From the NCBI GenBank assembly GCA_032718475.1, contig JAUCBJ010001883.1, positions 1 to 64,000 on the forward strand: a stretch of DNA of 64,000 nt, written 5' to 3'. The position numbers and the translations under genes were made by a program. The notes under the pieces are model-generated. The model made no database searches, was not told the origin of the DNA, and saw only the letters and a program-made list of their open reading frames with translations. Source of the DNA: Nemertoderma westbladi (lineage: Eukaryota; Xenacoelomorpha; Nemertodermatida; Nemertodermatidae). Shown piece after piece: positions 19,471 through 28,504 of this stretch (within the stretch, counting starts at the first letter, position 1; each line of letters begins with the position of its first letter).

Positions 19471-22400
19471 AAAGGCTCGCAAGTCTTCCTGCCCTAACTT
19501 TGTGAGTTATATTCTTCCATTTCGCCTTTGGTTTCTTCTTAAGTTTCGCCGTTGTCCTTTTCTTTGCTTTACTTTTCTTTGGTTTTTTAATTTCGGCGTC
19601 CTCAGGAATAGTGTTAGACTTGTTATCGTATAGTGGCGGCCAATATTGTGTTGCTCTTTGTAAGAATTGTGGTCCGTGTTGCCAAAATTCTTTGTTCTCC
19701 GGTTTACAGAATTCCTCAGGCATCATTCCTCGTGACGCAATATCAGCTGGATTTTGTGGTCCGGGACAATGTCGCCAATCTTCCTTTATTGAACGGTCTA
19801 GAATTTCTGCACGACGGTTAGCCACGAATGTCTTGAATTCAAGTGTATCGTTGTTTATGTAAAATAAAACCAACGTCGCGTCAGTCCAATAAAATATCTG
19901 TAAACTTGACTGTAGTTCTGTCTGTATAAGGTTCACGATTGTGGTTGACAGGGTTGCGGCTTGTAGCTCAGCGCGTGGTGTCGTCATATACTTAGTAGGC
20001 ATGGTCTTAGCCTTAGAAGTAATGAGCGAAACATCAAACTCGTCTGAGTCTACTTGTCTGCGCAAATACGCTGTCACACCAAAGCCATTGTCACTGGCGT
20101 CGGAAAAACAATGTAATTCCAAGTTGTCAGGAAATGTCGTCTGTAATGGAAAGTACACCCGGGGTATGGAATAATCCTCTAACGAAGATAATTGCGCCTC
20201 CCAAGTCTTCCATAAGTCCACTTGTTCGGATGAGATCGGTTCGTCCCATGTCAGTCCATCTTTCCAAATACTGCGCATATAAATTCTGGCTTGCAGTATT
20301 ATTGGGCTGATGAAACCTAATGGATCAAACAGTCTACTTAGTTTCGACAAGCAAGACCTCTTTGTCAGAGAATCCCCTTCAGCGTCCAGTTTTACTTTCA
20401 CTCGAAAGTTGTCTGTGTTCGGGTCCCAAAATAGTCCCAACACCTTGGTCGTCGGCAGTGGTTCGAACTCTAAGTCAATATCACCACCCCCACGTTCAGT
20501 CGTTTCGAATGAATTTACCAATTCAGTGCTGTTTGAGGCAAACTTAGTGAGGTTAAAACCTCCGCCTGTTAAACAGTCCCGTAATTGATGTGCTACTGTG
20601 ATAGCACGTTCTACTGTGTCACAACTTTGTAATCCATCGTCCACATAAAAGTCTCGTTCTACGATGTCGATTATCTCTGGGTCATATATATGTTTCTGAT
20701 CCCTAGCGGTCTGTTTTAGGGCGTACATAGTGCAATTTGGGCTGTCCCTGGCACCGAAAACGCGAACTTGCATTTGGTAAGTCGCCGGTGGTAGACTTAA
20801 GTCTCCTTCCGGGTACCAGAGGAACCTCAAACTGTCTCTGTCTCGCTCTAACGCTCGCACTTGGTGAAACATCGCTTCTACGTCACAAGTAAATGCTACT
20901 TGGCGCTGACGGAAGCGCATAATCACCCCCATGAGATAATTATTCATGTTTGGTCCGTCCATCAACTCACTGTTGAGAGACATTCCTTCAAACAGGGCCG
21001 CGCAGTCGTTAACTACGCGTACTTTATCTGGTTTGTCGGGGTGTCTCACGTAGTGATGTGGCAAATAGTATGTCTGGTCTGTCACAATCTCTGGGTTTGT
21101 CATCCTGATAGCGTACCCTTTTGTCAAATACGTCTCCATCTGAGTATTGTACTGCAGATGGGCTTTCTCGTCCTTTAATAAACGTTGTCGTATTGAGTGT
21201 AGACGTCTTAAAGCTAGCGGATAGTTATTTATGAGTTTAGGACTCTGGTTACGCCATAGCATCCCTACCTCATAATGTCCGTCTTTCGTCTGGCGGATAG
21301 TATCTTCCATGATCTTCAAAGATTGTTTCTCTTGTTCCGACATACACGGTTCGTAACTACCGGGTTCTGCTGTATCTTGTTCTAACCACCTGATAGTTTT
21401 CTCTGTTAACTCTTTGTCTAATGCAGCTTGTTCCACTTGATGGTTTCCTAACGCGTCATCATCGACGGGCGTTGTTGAGGTTATTGGTGTAGATAGACTC
21501 ACAAGCCTTCCGGCGTTATCATCTGTCGTCGATGGAACCTCTGCCTGACTCGTCTTCTTCTTATGCTCTATACTAACCTTGTGGATAGGCTTCTTTCTGT
21601 GACTTATCGTATTTGCTACACACGTCGTACTCGTCGCTTTGTCGTGTTTCGTCGAACGTAGTGTAGTGTAGTCTATGTCAGGTGAAAAGGAATGAATCGA
21701 AGTTGTAGTTAGTAAACTACATGTACTTTGTACATCGTCTTCCTCATCACTTATATCCAGTGTGCGCACAGGCGCTCGAGTATACCACCTTATCGGAGTT
21801 CTACAGGCGTAAGCGTTTCCCGCTACGACTACCGATGGTCTGGTTTCCCACACTTGATGTAGGTTGAATTGGTCCGTCCCGATCAGCATTGCTACCGACC
21901 TATAGTTGACAGGACATTCAGGTACACCAAGGTGTCTGAAATACTTACGGTCCTCTAAGGATTGCTCTGGGACTGGACCTAGTAGGTTACTAAAGTCCTT
22001 TATGGCCGCAAAAGTCAAATCCTTAAAAGGTAACAAAGACCTCTCCTTTTCGCTATGTTGCGATTTTGGAAGAAGAGTGTCCAAGTTTAACTTAACTCGT
22101 GTCACTGGTATTGCACGTTGTCCATGCATACTACTTACAGTGTACTTTACGTGTTTACCTTGTCTGAGATCTGTGACGACATCAGCTACCTTCTCATCCA
22201 CGTAGCTGTGAAATGAGGCTGAATCTAGGATAGCGTAGATCCTTTTGCTCCCTTTTGTGCCAGTGATCTTAACGGGAATTACACTAAAACCCTTTAATTG
22301 GTCAGGCGTCAAAAGTGCAATCGATGGTTGTTCGTCTTCATCTGAATATATGTCTTCGTCTTCAGATTCTTCTCCAGAAGAACCGGATTGTTCTGGGAAG

Positions 22401-22753
22401 CAATCCCTAATATGTGTCACGAAGGTTGGCGTCGTTCTCGATTCACGTGTTTTGTATGCACTATTGCATTTTGCTGCAGCTTCCGGGTGTTCCCTGGTGA
22501 AGCGTTTGGTCGGCGTATGACTGTCCGTGTGGAGCAGACCGTCATGGTTGCGTCCACAGTAAGGACAGGTGTCCGTATTTGGGCAGTCCTTACGGACATG
22601 TCCATGTAGCGTACACCGCCAACAAGAATCCAATGGCCGTATTTGCAGTCGTCGTTCCTCCGAGTTCAATTCGTGGAATAGTCGACATCCTCTCAGTTTA
22701 TGGCTAGTATGTGGTTTACCTAGCCATTCGCAATATTGGCAACCGCTAAAAGT
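19298..22753 (-). CDS. BEL/Pao Pol: zinc knuckles, protease, RT, RNase H
   Basis: The frame opens right after a TGA and is clearly coding from about 22753, although the first ATG-like start lies further in. Zinc-binding motifs come first (CQYC...HKLRGC, then CWRCTLHGHVRKDC and CPYCGRNHDGLLH). An aspartic protease of the DUF1758 type follows, with YAILDSASFHSYV and its catalytic Asp near residue 149 of the 22669 numbering. The RT has DVEAMFHQV and FYVDDGLQS (YVDD active site). An RNase H-like domain has CFSDAS, RAELQAA and YWTDA, then PGPQNPADIASRG. This is the order of the Pao-family polyprotein, which copies genomic RNA into cDNA within virus-like particles. It is reached from the Gag-like frame by a +1 shift at 22746-22752. 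Confidence 0.88.
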   Translation of the reverse strand, partial: TFSGCQYCEWLGKPHTSHKLRGCRLFHELNSEERRLQIRPLDSCWRCTLHGHVRKDCPNTDTCPYCGRNHDGLLHTDSHTPTKRFTREHPEAAAKCNSAYKTRESRTTPTFVTHIRDCFPEQSGSSGEESEDEDIYSDEDEQPSIALLTPDQLKGFSVIPVKITGTKGSKRIYAILDSASFHSYVDEKVADVVTDLRQGKHVKYTVSSMHGQRAIPVTRVKLNLDTLLPKSQHSEKERSLLPFKDLTFAAIKDFSNLLGPVPEQSLEDRKYFRHLGVPECPVNYRSVAMLIGTDQFNLHQVWETRPSVVVAGNAYACRTPIRWYTRAPVRTLDISDEEDDVQSTCSLLTTTSIHSFSPDIDYTTLRSTKHDKATSTTCVANTISHRKKPIHKVSIEHKKKTSQAEVPSTTDDNAGRLVSLSTPITSTTPVDDDALGNHQVEQAALDKELTEKTIRWLEQDTAEPGSYEPCMSEQEKQSLKIMEDTIRQTKDGHYEVGMLWRNQSPKLINNYPLALRRLHSIRQRLLKDEKAHLQYNTQMETYLTKGYAIRMTNPEIVTDQTYYLPHHYVRHPDKPDKVRVVNDCAALFEGMSLNSELMDGPNMNNYLMGVIMRFRQRQVAFTCDVEAMFHQVRALERDRDSLRFLWYPEGDLSLPPATYQMQVRVFGARDSPNCTMYALKQTARDQKHIYDPEIIDIVERDFYVDDGLQSCDTVERAITVAHQLRDCLTGGGFNLTKFASNSTELVNSFETTERGGGDIDLEFEPLPTTKVLGLFWDPNTDNFRVKVKLDAEGDSLTKRSCLSKLSRLFDPLGFISPIILQARIYMRSIWKDGLTWDEPISSEQVDLWKTWEAQLSSLEDYSIPRVYFPLQTTFPDNLELHCFSDASDNGFGVTAYLRRQVDSDEFDVSLITSKAKTMPTKYMTTPRAELQAATLSTTIVNLIQTELQSSLQIFYWTDATLVLFYINNDTLEFKTFVANRRAEILDRSIKEDWRHCPGPQNPADIASRGMMPEEFCKPENKEFWQHGPQFLQRATQYWPPLYDNKSNTIPEDAEIKKPKKSKAKKRTTAKLKKKPKAKWKNITHKVRAGRLASLSQPDVSPDGQPDMLPDVSPDGQPDMLPDVSPDGQPDTLLDKPTRHFARHITKCSTRH

Positions 22754-23834
22754 CTGTGCTCAGTTGCTGTCGGGTCTGTTTGGTTCCAATTGGTGCGGAT
22801 ACCTTATTACTGTCTGAAAATTGTCGGGTTTCGGTCGGTGTAGCATAGGTGACCGTCTTTGTAGATGTCGTTGGTGGTTTCTGTCTGTTTGATGATGGTA
22901 AGGTTATTCCTTCCGCCACGATATGTTGGTCCGTGTAGTTCGAACGCGTCTCGACTACTGCCTCTCTAGATATCAGTAAGTAGACGTCTTCCAACTTCAA
23001 GAATCCACCTCTCTCTTCTCGCTGATATTCTATCTTTCGCCACTCCCGACGAAGTCGATGGTGTAATCTTCCTATTATTTTCAACAGGACTGTCGGAGTG
23101 TTCGCGTAGTCAAGTTGTCCAATCGAGCGTAGTGTAGTAATGGCGTTTTTAATCTCGTCAGCCAATTTCAGTAAGTCAACGGGTTTTGTAATAGCCCCTC
23201 CCTTACAGAGTTCTTCTATTACTGACTTAGCCATACTTACGGTGCCTCCGTAAATCGATGTTAAGCGATCGTACGCTAGTTCGAAGGCATCTGGTACACC
23301 AACAAAAGTCTCCGCTAGACGTTTCGGTTCTCCCGATAATGTTTGTAACAGGTAGTTGAATTTTTCTCTCGATGTAAAAGCACACACAGCGATTTGAGAT
23401 TCAATGTAGTCTACAAAGGTGTGCCAATGTTTAGAGTTGCCGGAAAACTTAGGTGGTTGTTGCACCGGTAGTCCTTGTCTCGCTGCGAATTTCGCTATTT
23501 CTTCAGCAACGTTCAAAGTTTCGCGTCCTGGGTTGGCAACCTGGTTGATGTTCTCCCTTCTTGGCGCTTTTCTTTGATACGATGTGTTGGTCAATGGTAT
23601 TTGTCTTTGCGGAACTTTTGGATTTCTATTGTGTTCGAATTCGGAATTTCTCGAACTATCGGAGTGAACTTCCTCCAAGCGTTCCTCTATCTGGGCCAAC
23701 TTGTTGACAACTGGTCGCAGAATGTCGGCAAATTGTTGAGTACTGATTGCGTCCGTTGGTTGTAACGCCCTTTGTGTTGGTGTATTCTGTGGAGGATTGT
23801 CAATAAATGAGTTATCTGAACGCTCACGTTTACA
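22746..23834 (-). CDS. BEL/Pao Gag-like ORF (DUF1759 type)
   Basis: This frame follows directly on the TAA of the upstream ORF and is open for about 362 codons. The part beginning about 23699 includes LPVQQPPKFSGNSKHWHTF and a helical region typical of the DUF1759 capsid-like domain (FTSREKFNYLLQTLSGEP, AYDRLTSIYGG). It ends at TAG 22748-22746, preceded by TTT. It has no ATG at its start, so translation by readthrough of the preceding UAA, or a now-mutated sense codon there, is likely. It would build the particle shell. Confidence 0.8.
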   Translation of the reverse strand, partial: CKRERSDNSFIDNPPQNTPTQRALQPTDAISTQQFADILRPVVNKLAQIEERLEEVHSDSSRNSEFEHNRNPKVPQRQIPLTNTSYQRKAPRRENINQVANPGRETLNVAEEIAKFAARQGLPVQQPPKFSGNSKHWHTFVDYIESQIAVCAFTSREKFNYLLQTLSGEPKRLAETFVGVPDAFELAYDRLTSIYGGTVSMAKSVIEELCKGGAITKPVDLLKLADEIKNAITTLRSIGQLDYANTPTVLLKIIGRLHHRLRREWRKIEYQREERGGFLKLEDVYLLISREAVVETRSNYTDQHIVAEGITLPSSNRQKPPTTSTKTVTYATPTETRQFSDSNKVSAPIGTKQTRQQLSTDF

Positions 23835-25976
23835 TTAGTCGGCCGCTCCTGTTCTAAATACCTCGCGTTTCGGGTAATCCGACTCACTTGAAGTACTACT
23901 GTCACCTGGATACGGTGGTCGATGTGCTCGTGTCCGTTGCGTCGTCCGAATTCTAACGTTTCGCTTCGGAACATCGTCTACTGGTCTCCTTTGTTCGGTA
24001 GGCTCACAGGTCTTCCTCGAAGTCGTAGATTGCAATGTAAACTGGTTAAACGGTCGCGTATCCACTGGTCTCCGTTGCTCGGTAGGCTCGCAGGTCTTCC
24101 TCGAAGTCGTAGATTGCGATGTAAACTGATTAAACGGTGGTCGAGTGACAGCGTTTGAATCTAAAGGCCTTGTAGGCCTAAACGTCATTGGGTATGTGTA
24201 GTGCGTAACGGGTTTTGGTGTCGAAGGTGGACTCACCTGTTTTGTCGTTAGTAGTGCAGGTCCGGTCAATAAACTACTACGATCGGCAATCGGTGGGTTA
24301 CTTACCTTGACTTTCAGAATAGGCGACGACGTTGCTCTTGGCGGTATGAACTTGTCCGGAATAACAAACCTGTGTTCCGTCGCACCATGGATAGGAGAAA
24401 TATTACTACTACCCGCAATCGAAACAGGTTCCTTAGTCGTAACTGGTGCAAACATAGGAGTTACTTGAGGGAATCTTTGACATAAGTCTTTAACTAGTTG
24501 TCTTTCTCGCCAAGGTGCCCCTACACTTCCTTCCTTCATTCGTTCCTGAATTTGGCGGTGCCTTACCTCTATCTGGTCCAAATCATGTCCGTCACGAGAT
24601 CTCATCGATCGATCGCGGGATAGAAGATCCAGATTTTCCTTGGCTTCGGCTAGTTCTCTCGCCTTTCTTTCGAGTTCGAAATGAAGTTTAACTTCCTTCT
24701 CGCGTTGTTCCGTCAGTTGTTGTTGCGCCTCGAACTCCGCTTGTCGTATAGCTGATTGAGCCTTTATTTGCCGTTTTTTCAATTCGGCTTGGGCTTCCGA
24801 AACTCGCCTTTGTTCGTCTAACGCTGCCGCTGCCGCTTGTCGTTCCAACTCGGCTGCTGCCGCTTGTCGTTCCAACTCAGCCGCTGCCGCTGCCGCTGCC
24901 GCTGTCGCTGTCGCTTGTCGTTCCAACTCGGCTGCTGCCACTCGTTGCGCTAACTCAGCTGCCGCTGCTCTTTGTGCTATTTCTAGCTCCAACCTTTCCA
25001 TCTCAGCCGCTTCCAACTCGGCTTGTTCTTGCAGATGAGAGATTCTCGCAACATTTGCAACGCGTAGCTTCTCTTCCTCTACAGCCGCTTGTACAGTTAA
25101 CAATTGAGTTTGTTCTTCCATTTCTCGTTGTTGTCTGTGGTACAGTTGTTGCTGTCTAGAAATTTCTGACGTCACTATACTTACCTCGCCAATTTCGCTG
25201 CGAATACTCACTAACGATTGGTCCAGTATTTCCGGTGCCGATTCGATTTGTACGGGTAAAGTTCCCCTCGTATATTCCGGCACGGTTTCCAAATCGCCGA
25301 CGTCTTCGCCACACATACGTAAGTGATCCGTCAGATGTTTCAGTTGTCCATCCAGTCGGTACAGTTCCTGTTCTTCCTCGGGCTGTAATAACTCGTCGGA
25401 AACCGACTCACCTAGCAACTGGTCCGCTTGTTCCTGTTGTATCTGTCTAATGGTCGTCTTAAACTGAATCAGTTTCTCCCTAGCGATCATTAATTTCTCG
25501 AGGATTCTAAACTGTGTGTCCATATCCTGTCTCTGTCTAGCTAGATCTTGTAGACCTATTAGATTATCTACGGACTTATGTACTCTACTCTGTACTCTCA
25601 CCTGTAGAGTGTAGAACTCGAATCGAGACATCGGAGCGGTCAACTCGTCTAATATGCGTTGGCCTTCTCCAATACTCCTAGTAATATGCGCCATGTAACC
25701 GCCGACGCTTCTAACAACTCTTTCTGTGCTTCCTACTGAACTTACCATCTCCGTTTCCCTATGTCTAGGTTGCGGGACCGTTAGAAAGTCCTCAGTCCTG
25801 CCGTCGCCTCGTACTACGGCATCCGGTACTCCCGTTGGATGTACTGGTGACGCGCACGGTGTATGTTCGGCAGGCTCGCGAGTCTTCCCCTGTAGTTCTT
25901 CCGCTGCTGACTTATCCGCGTCACATGAGTCATAGTCGGTTTGTGTATTCTTCGTATAGTCTTGTTTGTCACTCAT
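23835..25976 (-). CDS. BEL/Pao 5' ORF: long coiled-coil protein
   Basis: A 713-codon ORF from ATG 25976. Residues about 270-480 are a strong heptad-rich coiled coil, including Ala-rich ELERQAAAAELERQ repeats. The C-terminal third is Pro/Thr/Ser-rich and contains a tandem duplication of about 25 residues (FNQFT-QSTTSRKTCEPTEQ), each copy carrying the 16-bp DNA motif. No enzyme motif is seen. Its position first in the element and its in-frame relation with the DUF1759 ORF suggest a Gag N-terminal or self-assembly module. It ends at TAA 23837-23835, which is immediately followed by the same open frame. Confidence 0.78.
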   Translation of the reverse strand: MSDKQDYTKNTQTDYDSCDADKSAAEELQGKTREPAEHTPCASPVHPTGVPDAVVRGDGRTEDFLTVPQPRHRETEMVSSVGSTERVVRSVGGYMAHITRSIGEGQRILDELTAPMSRFEFYTLQVRVQSRVHKSVDNLIGLQDLARQRQDMDTQFRILEKLMIAREKLIQFKTTIRQIQQEQADQLLGESVSDELLQPEEEQELYRLDGQLKHLTDHLRMCGEDVGDLETVPEYTRGTLPVQIESAPEILDQSLVSIRSEIGEVSIVTSEISRQQQLYHRQQREMEEQTQLLTVQAAVEEEKLRVANVARISHLQEQAELEAAEMERLELEIAQRAAAAELAQRVAAAELERQATATAAAAAAAAELERQAAAAELERQAAAAALDEQRRVSEAQAELKKRQIKAQSAIRQAEFEAQQQLTEQREKEVKLHFELERKARELAEAKENLDLLSRDRSMRSRDGHDLDQIEVRHRQIQERMKEGSVGAPWRERQLVKDLCQRFPQVTPMFAPVTTKEPVSIAGSSNISPIHGATEHRFVIPDKFIPPRATSSPILKVKVSNPPIADRSSLLTGPALLTTKQVSPPSTPKPVTHYTYPMTFRPTRPLDSNAVTRPPFNQFTSQSTTSRKTCEPTEQRRPVDTRPFNQFTLQSTTSRKTCEPTEQRRPVDDVPKRNVRIRTTQRTRAHRPPYPGDSSTSSESDYPKREVFRTGAAD

Positions 25977-26786
25977 TTCGGTAGTTGTAAGTCAAGTAAA
26001 GTGAGTGTCAAAGTATCAAACTTACGGTATTTGTATAAAAACGGTATTAATTACAGTCATATAAAATTAGCCTACCGGCCGATTTTATAGCAGATGGATA
26101 AAATTAGCCTAAACGGCCAATTTTACAGCAAATAAATGTCACGGAATAAGTATATAATAAAATTAGCCTACCGGCCAATTTTATAACAAATAAATCGGAT
26201 AACGATATGCGTTATCAAAAGGTAAATTAAATACAATAATACGGACTAATTCAGCAATAAACAAAGAAATCGTACGGAATGCATAAATACTTGAGACAGT
26301 GGAACCCACAATAATTTTAACTAATACGGTAATGCCTAACTTATTTATGCAACTTTTCGAACTCACCCCCTCCAATGATTCTCCAGAAAAACAGATTCCC
26401 AGATACAAACCGGACGTGAACCTTTCCGTTTCCAGCGTTGCGGACGAAGTGCGATTTTCCCAACCAAAGTTGTTGAGTTATCTATCTCCCAAACTTGCTA
26501 AACACGGTCTTGCTCTCGTTACAGTCTAGAAATGAGCTCTGAATCCTGAAAAACAAAAGAGTTAGGTTTTACTTTTACGAAAATTTTGTACCGGTTCAAT
26601 ATGGTATTTAAACCCCTTTTTTAAACACCGGTATTCAATTCCAAAATATTTTACACGCATTTCAAATCAAAATTTTATTCAAAATATTAGCACTTAGCTA
26701 ATCAAATACGAATTTTTACCTCAAAATACAAAATTTTCAAATAATTTTGTTCTGCTGAACCGTAGTTCAGAAGATCATATTCCTAC
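25977..26786 (-). promoter_or_regulatory. 5' leader of the BEL/Pao element with three repeat hairpins
   Basis: About 810 nt lie between the 5' LTR and the first ATG. Three related units with a TAGCCTACCGGCC core and flanking AAAATT/AATTTT are at about 26063, 26098 and 26158. Each can fold on itself, as expected of a packaging or dimerisation signal; this role is inference. No TGG-type primer-binding site is seen next to the LTR at 26786. A GGTTCAGCAG word on the minus strand near 26753-26763 repeats the 5' end of the LTR tRNA-like unit in the same sense. A plus-strand 76-codon frame here is not supported. Confidence 0.55.
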
Positions 26787-28358
26787 TATATGAAGAGACA
26801 ATAACAAATACACGAATCCTGCAATATCATACTATAGAGTCTGTGAATCAAAGCATAAATCCGACCTTCTCACCAAAACAGTAAACTCTAAGTAGGCAAA
26901 CCTATTGCAGTATCGGTCTCTTATAACCGGTGAGGCAGAAAACAGTCTACAAACGGACAAACTTCGATAAAACAAAATCCCGCGCAGTGAATCCTAAAAT
27001 CGGGCTGACTCACTGACGGACTAAAGGCGCTCGTATACTTTGCCGCGGTGTGATTTATATGATGAAAAAGACGCTAGCTACAAATATAACCAGCGGGAAA
27101 ATCCGCAGTGTGAACAAATTATTTTATATATTTTGAGGTATAAATAATTCCTAAACGCGCGTGTGTTTTAATTCATAGGTCAAAATTGATATTTATCCTT
27201 CATATACTCTCATTTACTGGGTCCGGCGTTTATTTTACAAATATTCTAATATTTTGGTAACTTGTAGGTCCAATACTTACAAATAATAAGGCTCCTTCCC
27301 CTTTCATGTATTTCCAGGACTCAAATTCAGGCATAGGGTTAATGCTACGCCCAGAATTCGGCAATTTAATTTACCAGGTCCCTAATACTAAGAAGAAATG
27401 TGTTAGTTTACTACTGTAGGCGTACGGTTACAAATAGCTATCCTGGCTCTTATCTGGAATTTTAGTCACCTAGGTAGGCTGGGTAACTTCCTATCAGGAC
27501 GTTGGCGGGGACACGGTAGGTGTTAGTATCCCTAATAGCCTTAATTTATTTGCGCCTAGTTGTAAACTGCCCTACCGCCTGAACGGTATAATCTCAATTC
27601 AGGGAAATCACAGCAATCCTCTCCTGGCCTACAAGTTCCAACGCAAGCAATAAACACCGTGTACTGCCGACAAGCCACCAACGCACCTATACCTGACAAT
27701 GAGTTAGGCGTACAGTTTTGCTGCACCCTACCAATGTACATGCCGGGTAATGGTGTGCCTGTGTCCTATCTGCGTACGGGTATCTCTGTCTAACTTTCCT
27801 TTTCTCCCCGTAGGAATATGAAGGGGTTCTGCGGGTTTTCCAAGAATTGGGACAATACAGTTCTTAATTTAAATTTTGGCGTACAGTGTGTCGCTACTCC
27901 TACCATCGATCGTAGGTCTTACACTTAGGTAGCGAAGCATCGAACACTGTCTAACCTTCAGGCGATGGGCGAATAACTCGAATAGATATTGTGGGCGGTC
28001 TCCTGTTCACATTCCCCGATGTTCCCGTTCACTTGCACGACATTGGTTATAATCTAATAACTACAGTCCCATTGGTTAATCTAGGTACAGACAAATGCAA
28101 TTTAATTTGTAGCGGTCAATTTAAATGAGTTGAAATTCTGTACAAAAAATAATTCGCACCTACAAGGATTCGAACTCAATACCTACTACATATAATTTCC
28201 AACGCTCTACCGACTGAGCTGCTGAACCACTTGAATAATCATCGTACAAATAGATATAGTAAATACAAATGAGGACTCAATGTAATCTTTTAGCAAAGTT
28301 AATTCGAATAAAATAAAATTTTGAAAATCCACGGCATTTATGAGAATATAATTCTATA
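26787..28358 (-). repeat. 5' LTR of the BEL/Pao element
   Basis: This 1572-bp copy has the same TATATGAAGAG and TTCTATA termini as the 3' LTR and lacks the 355-bp block found there. The junction reads GTTCACTTGCACG, with short AC microhomology at the breakpoint. About a dozen other base differences are visible, which suggests roughly 99% identity. Confidence 0.88.
28156..28228 (-). ncRNA. tRNA-derived Pol III-like unit in the 5' LTR
   Basis: This is identical in layout to 11720-11792: A box, B box and a downstream T6 tract on the minus strand, beginning about 130 bp into the LTR. Its presence in both LTRs means it was part of the element before insertion. Confidence 0.65.
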
Positions 28359-28363
28359 ACACA

Positions 28364-28504
28364 AGCTATACCAGTGCCGTTAGGATTAGATAGGGCCACT
28401 GAACCCGTATAAATGAAGTTTATTTAATCTTAATGATGGAGAATCGTAAAAAACTTAAACAGTATCTCTTCAATTCGTAATACCATTGATGTTAAAGTGC
28501 CTTT
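28364..28504. other. Flank between BEL/Pao element and minisatellite
   Basis: Unique AT-rich sequence; no feature is seen. Confidence 0.4.

Larger units (their letters stand above)
12262..25888 (-). repeat. Nine dispersed copies of a 16-bp near-palindrome
   Basis: In element orientation the consensus is GGAAGACTCGCGAGCC. Plus-strand positions are 12262-12277, 12733-12748, 15709-15724, 16854-16869, 19474-19489, 21496-21511, 24001-24016, 24085-24100 and 25873-25888. All differences are transitions, mostly CG to TG or CA. Three copies are non-coding and six lie in ORFs. In ORFs two frames are used (KTREP-type in the first ORF, GRLASL-type in Pol and the last ORF), so it is the DNA or RNA sequence that recurs. 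Several share an AAGAAA flank. Confidence 0.75.
9995..28358 (-). mobile_element. 18.4-kb BEL/Pao LTR retrotransposon with extra ORF
   Basis: The element is bounded by direct LTR copies (26787-28358 is the 5' LTR, 9995-11922 the 3' LTR) and by an ACACA duplication at 9990-9994 and 28359-28363. Its minus-strand genes run: coiled-coil ORF, DUF1759 Gag-like ORF, zinc-knuckle/protease/RT/RNase H ORF, integrase ORFs, then a separate 1241-codon ORF. The order protease-RT-RNase H-integrase, the DUF1758-like protease and the DUF5641-type integrase tail identify BEL/Pao. It is far longer than the usual 5-10 kb, because of the upstream coiled-coil ORF, the downstream ORF and long LTRs. The LTRs differ at only about a dozen positions plus one 355-bp indel, so insertion was fairly recent. 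Confidence 0.9.

Noticed and set aside
26753-26763. GGTTCAGCAG in the leader as a primer-binding site for the LTR-encoded tRNA-like RNA
   Set aside because: It is in the same sense as the tRNA-like unit, not complementary, so it could not pair with it as a primer.
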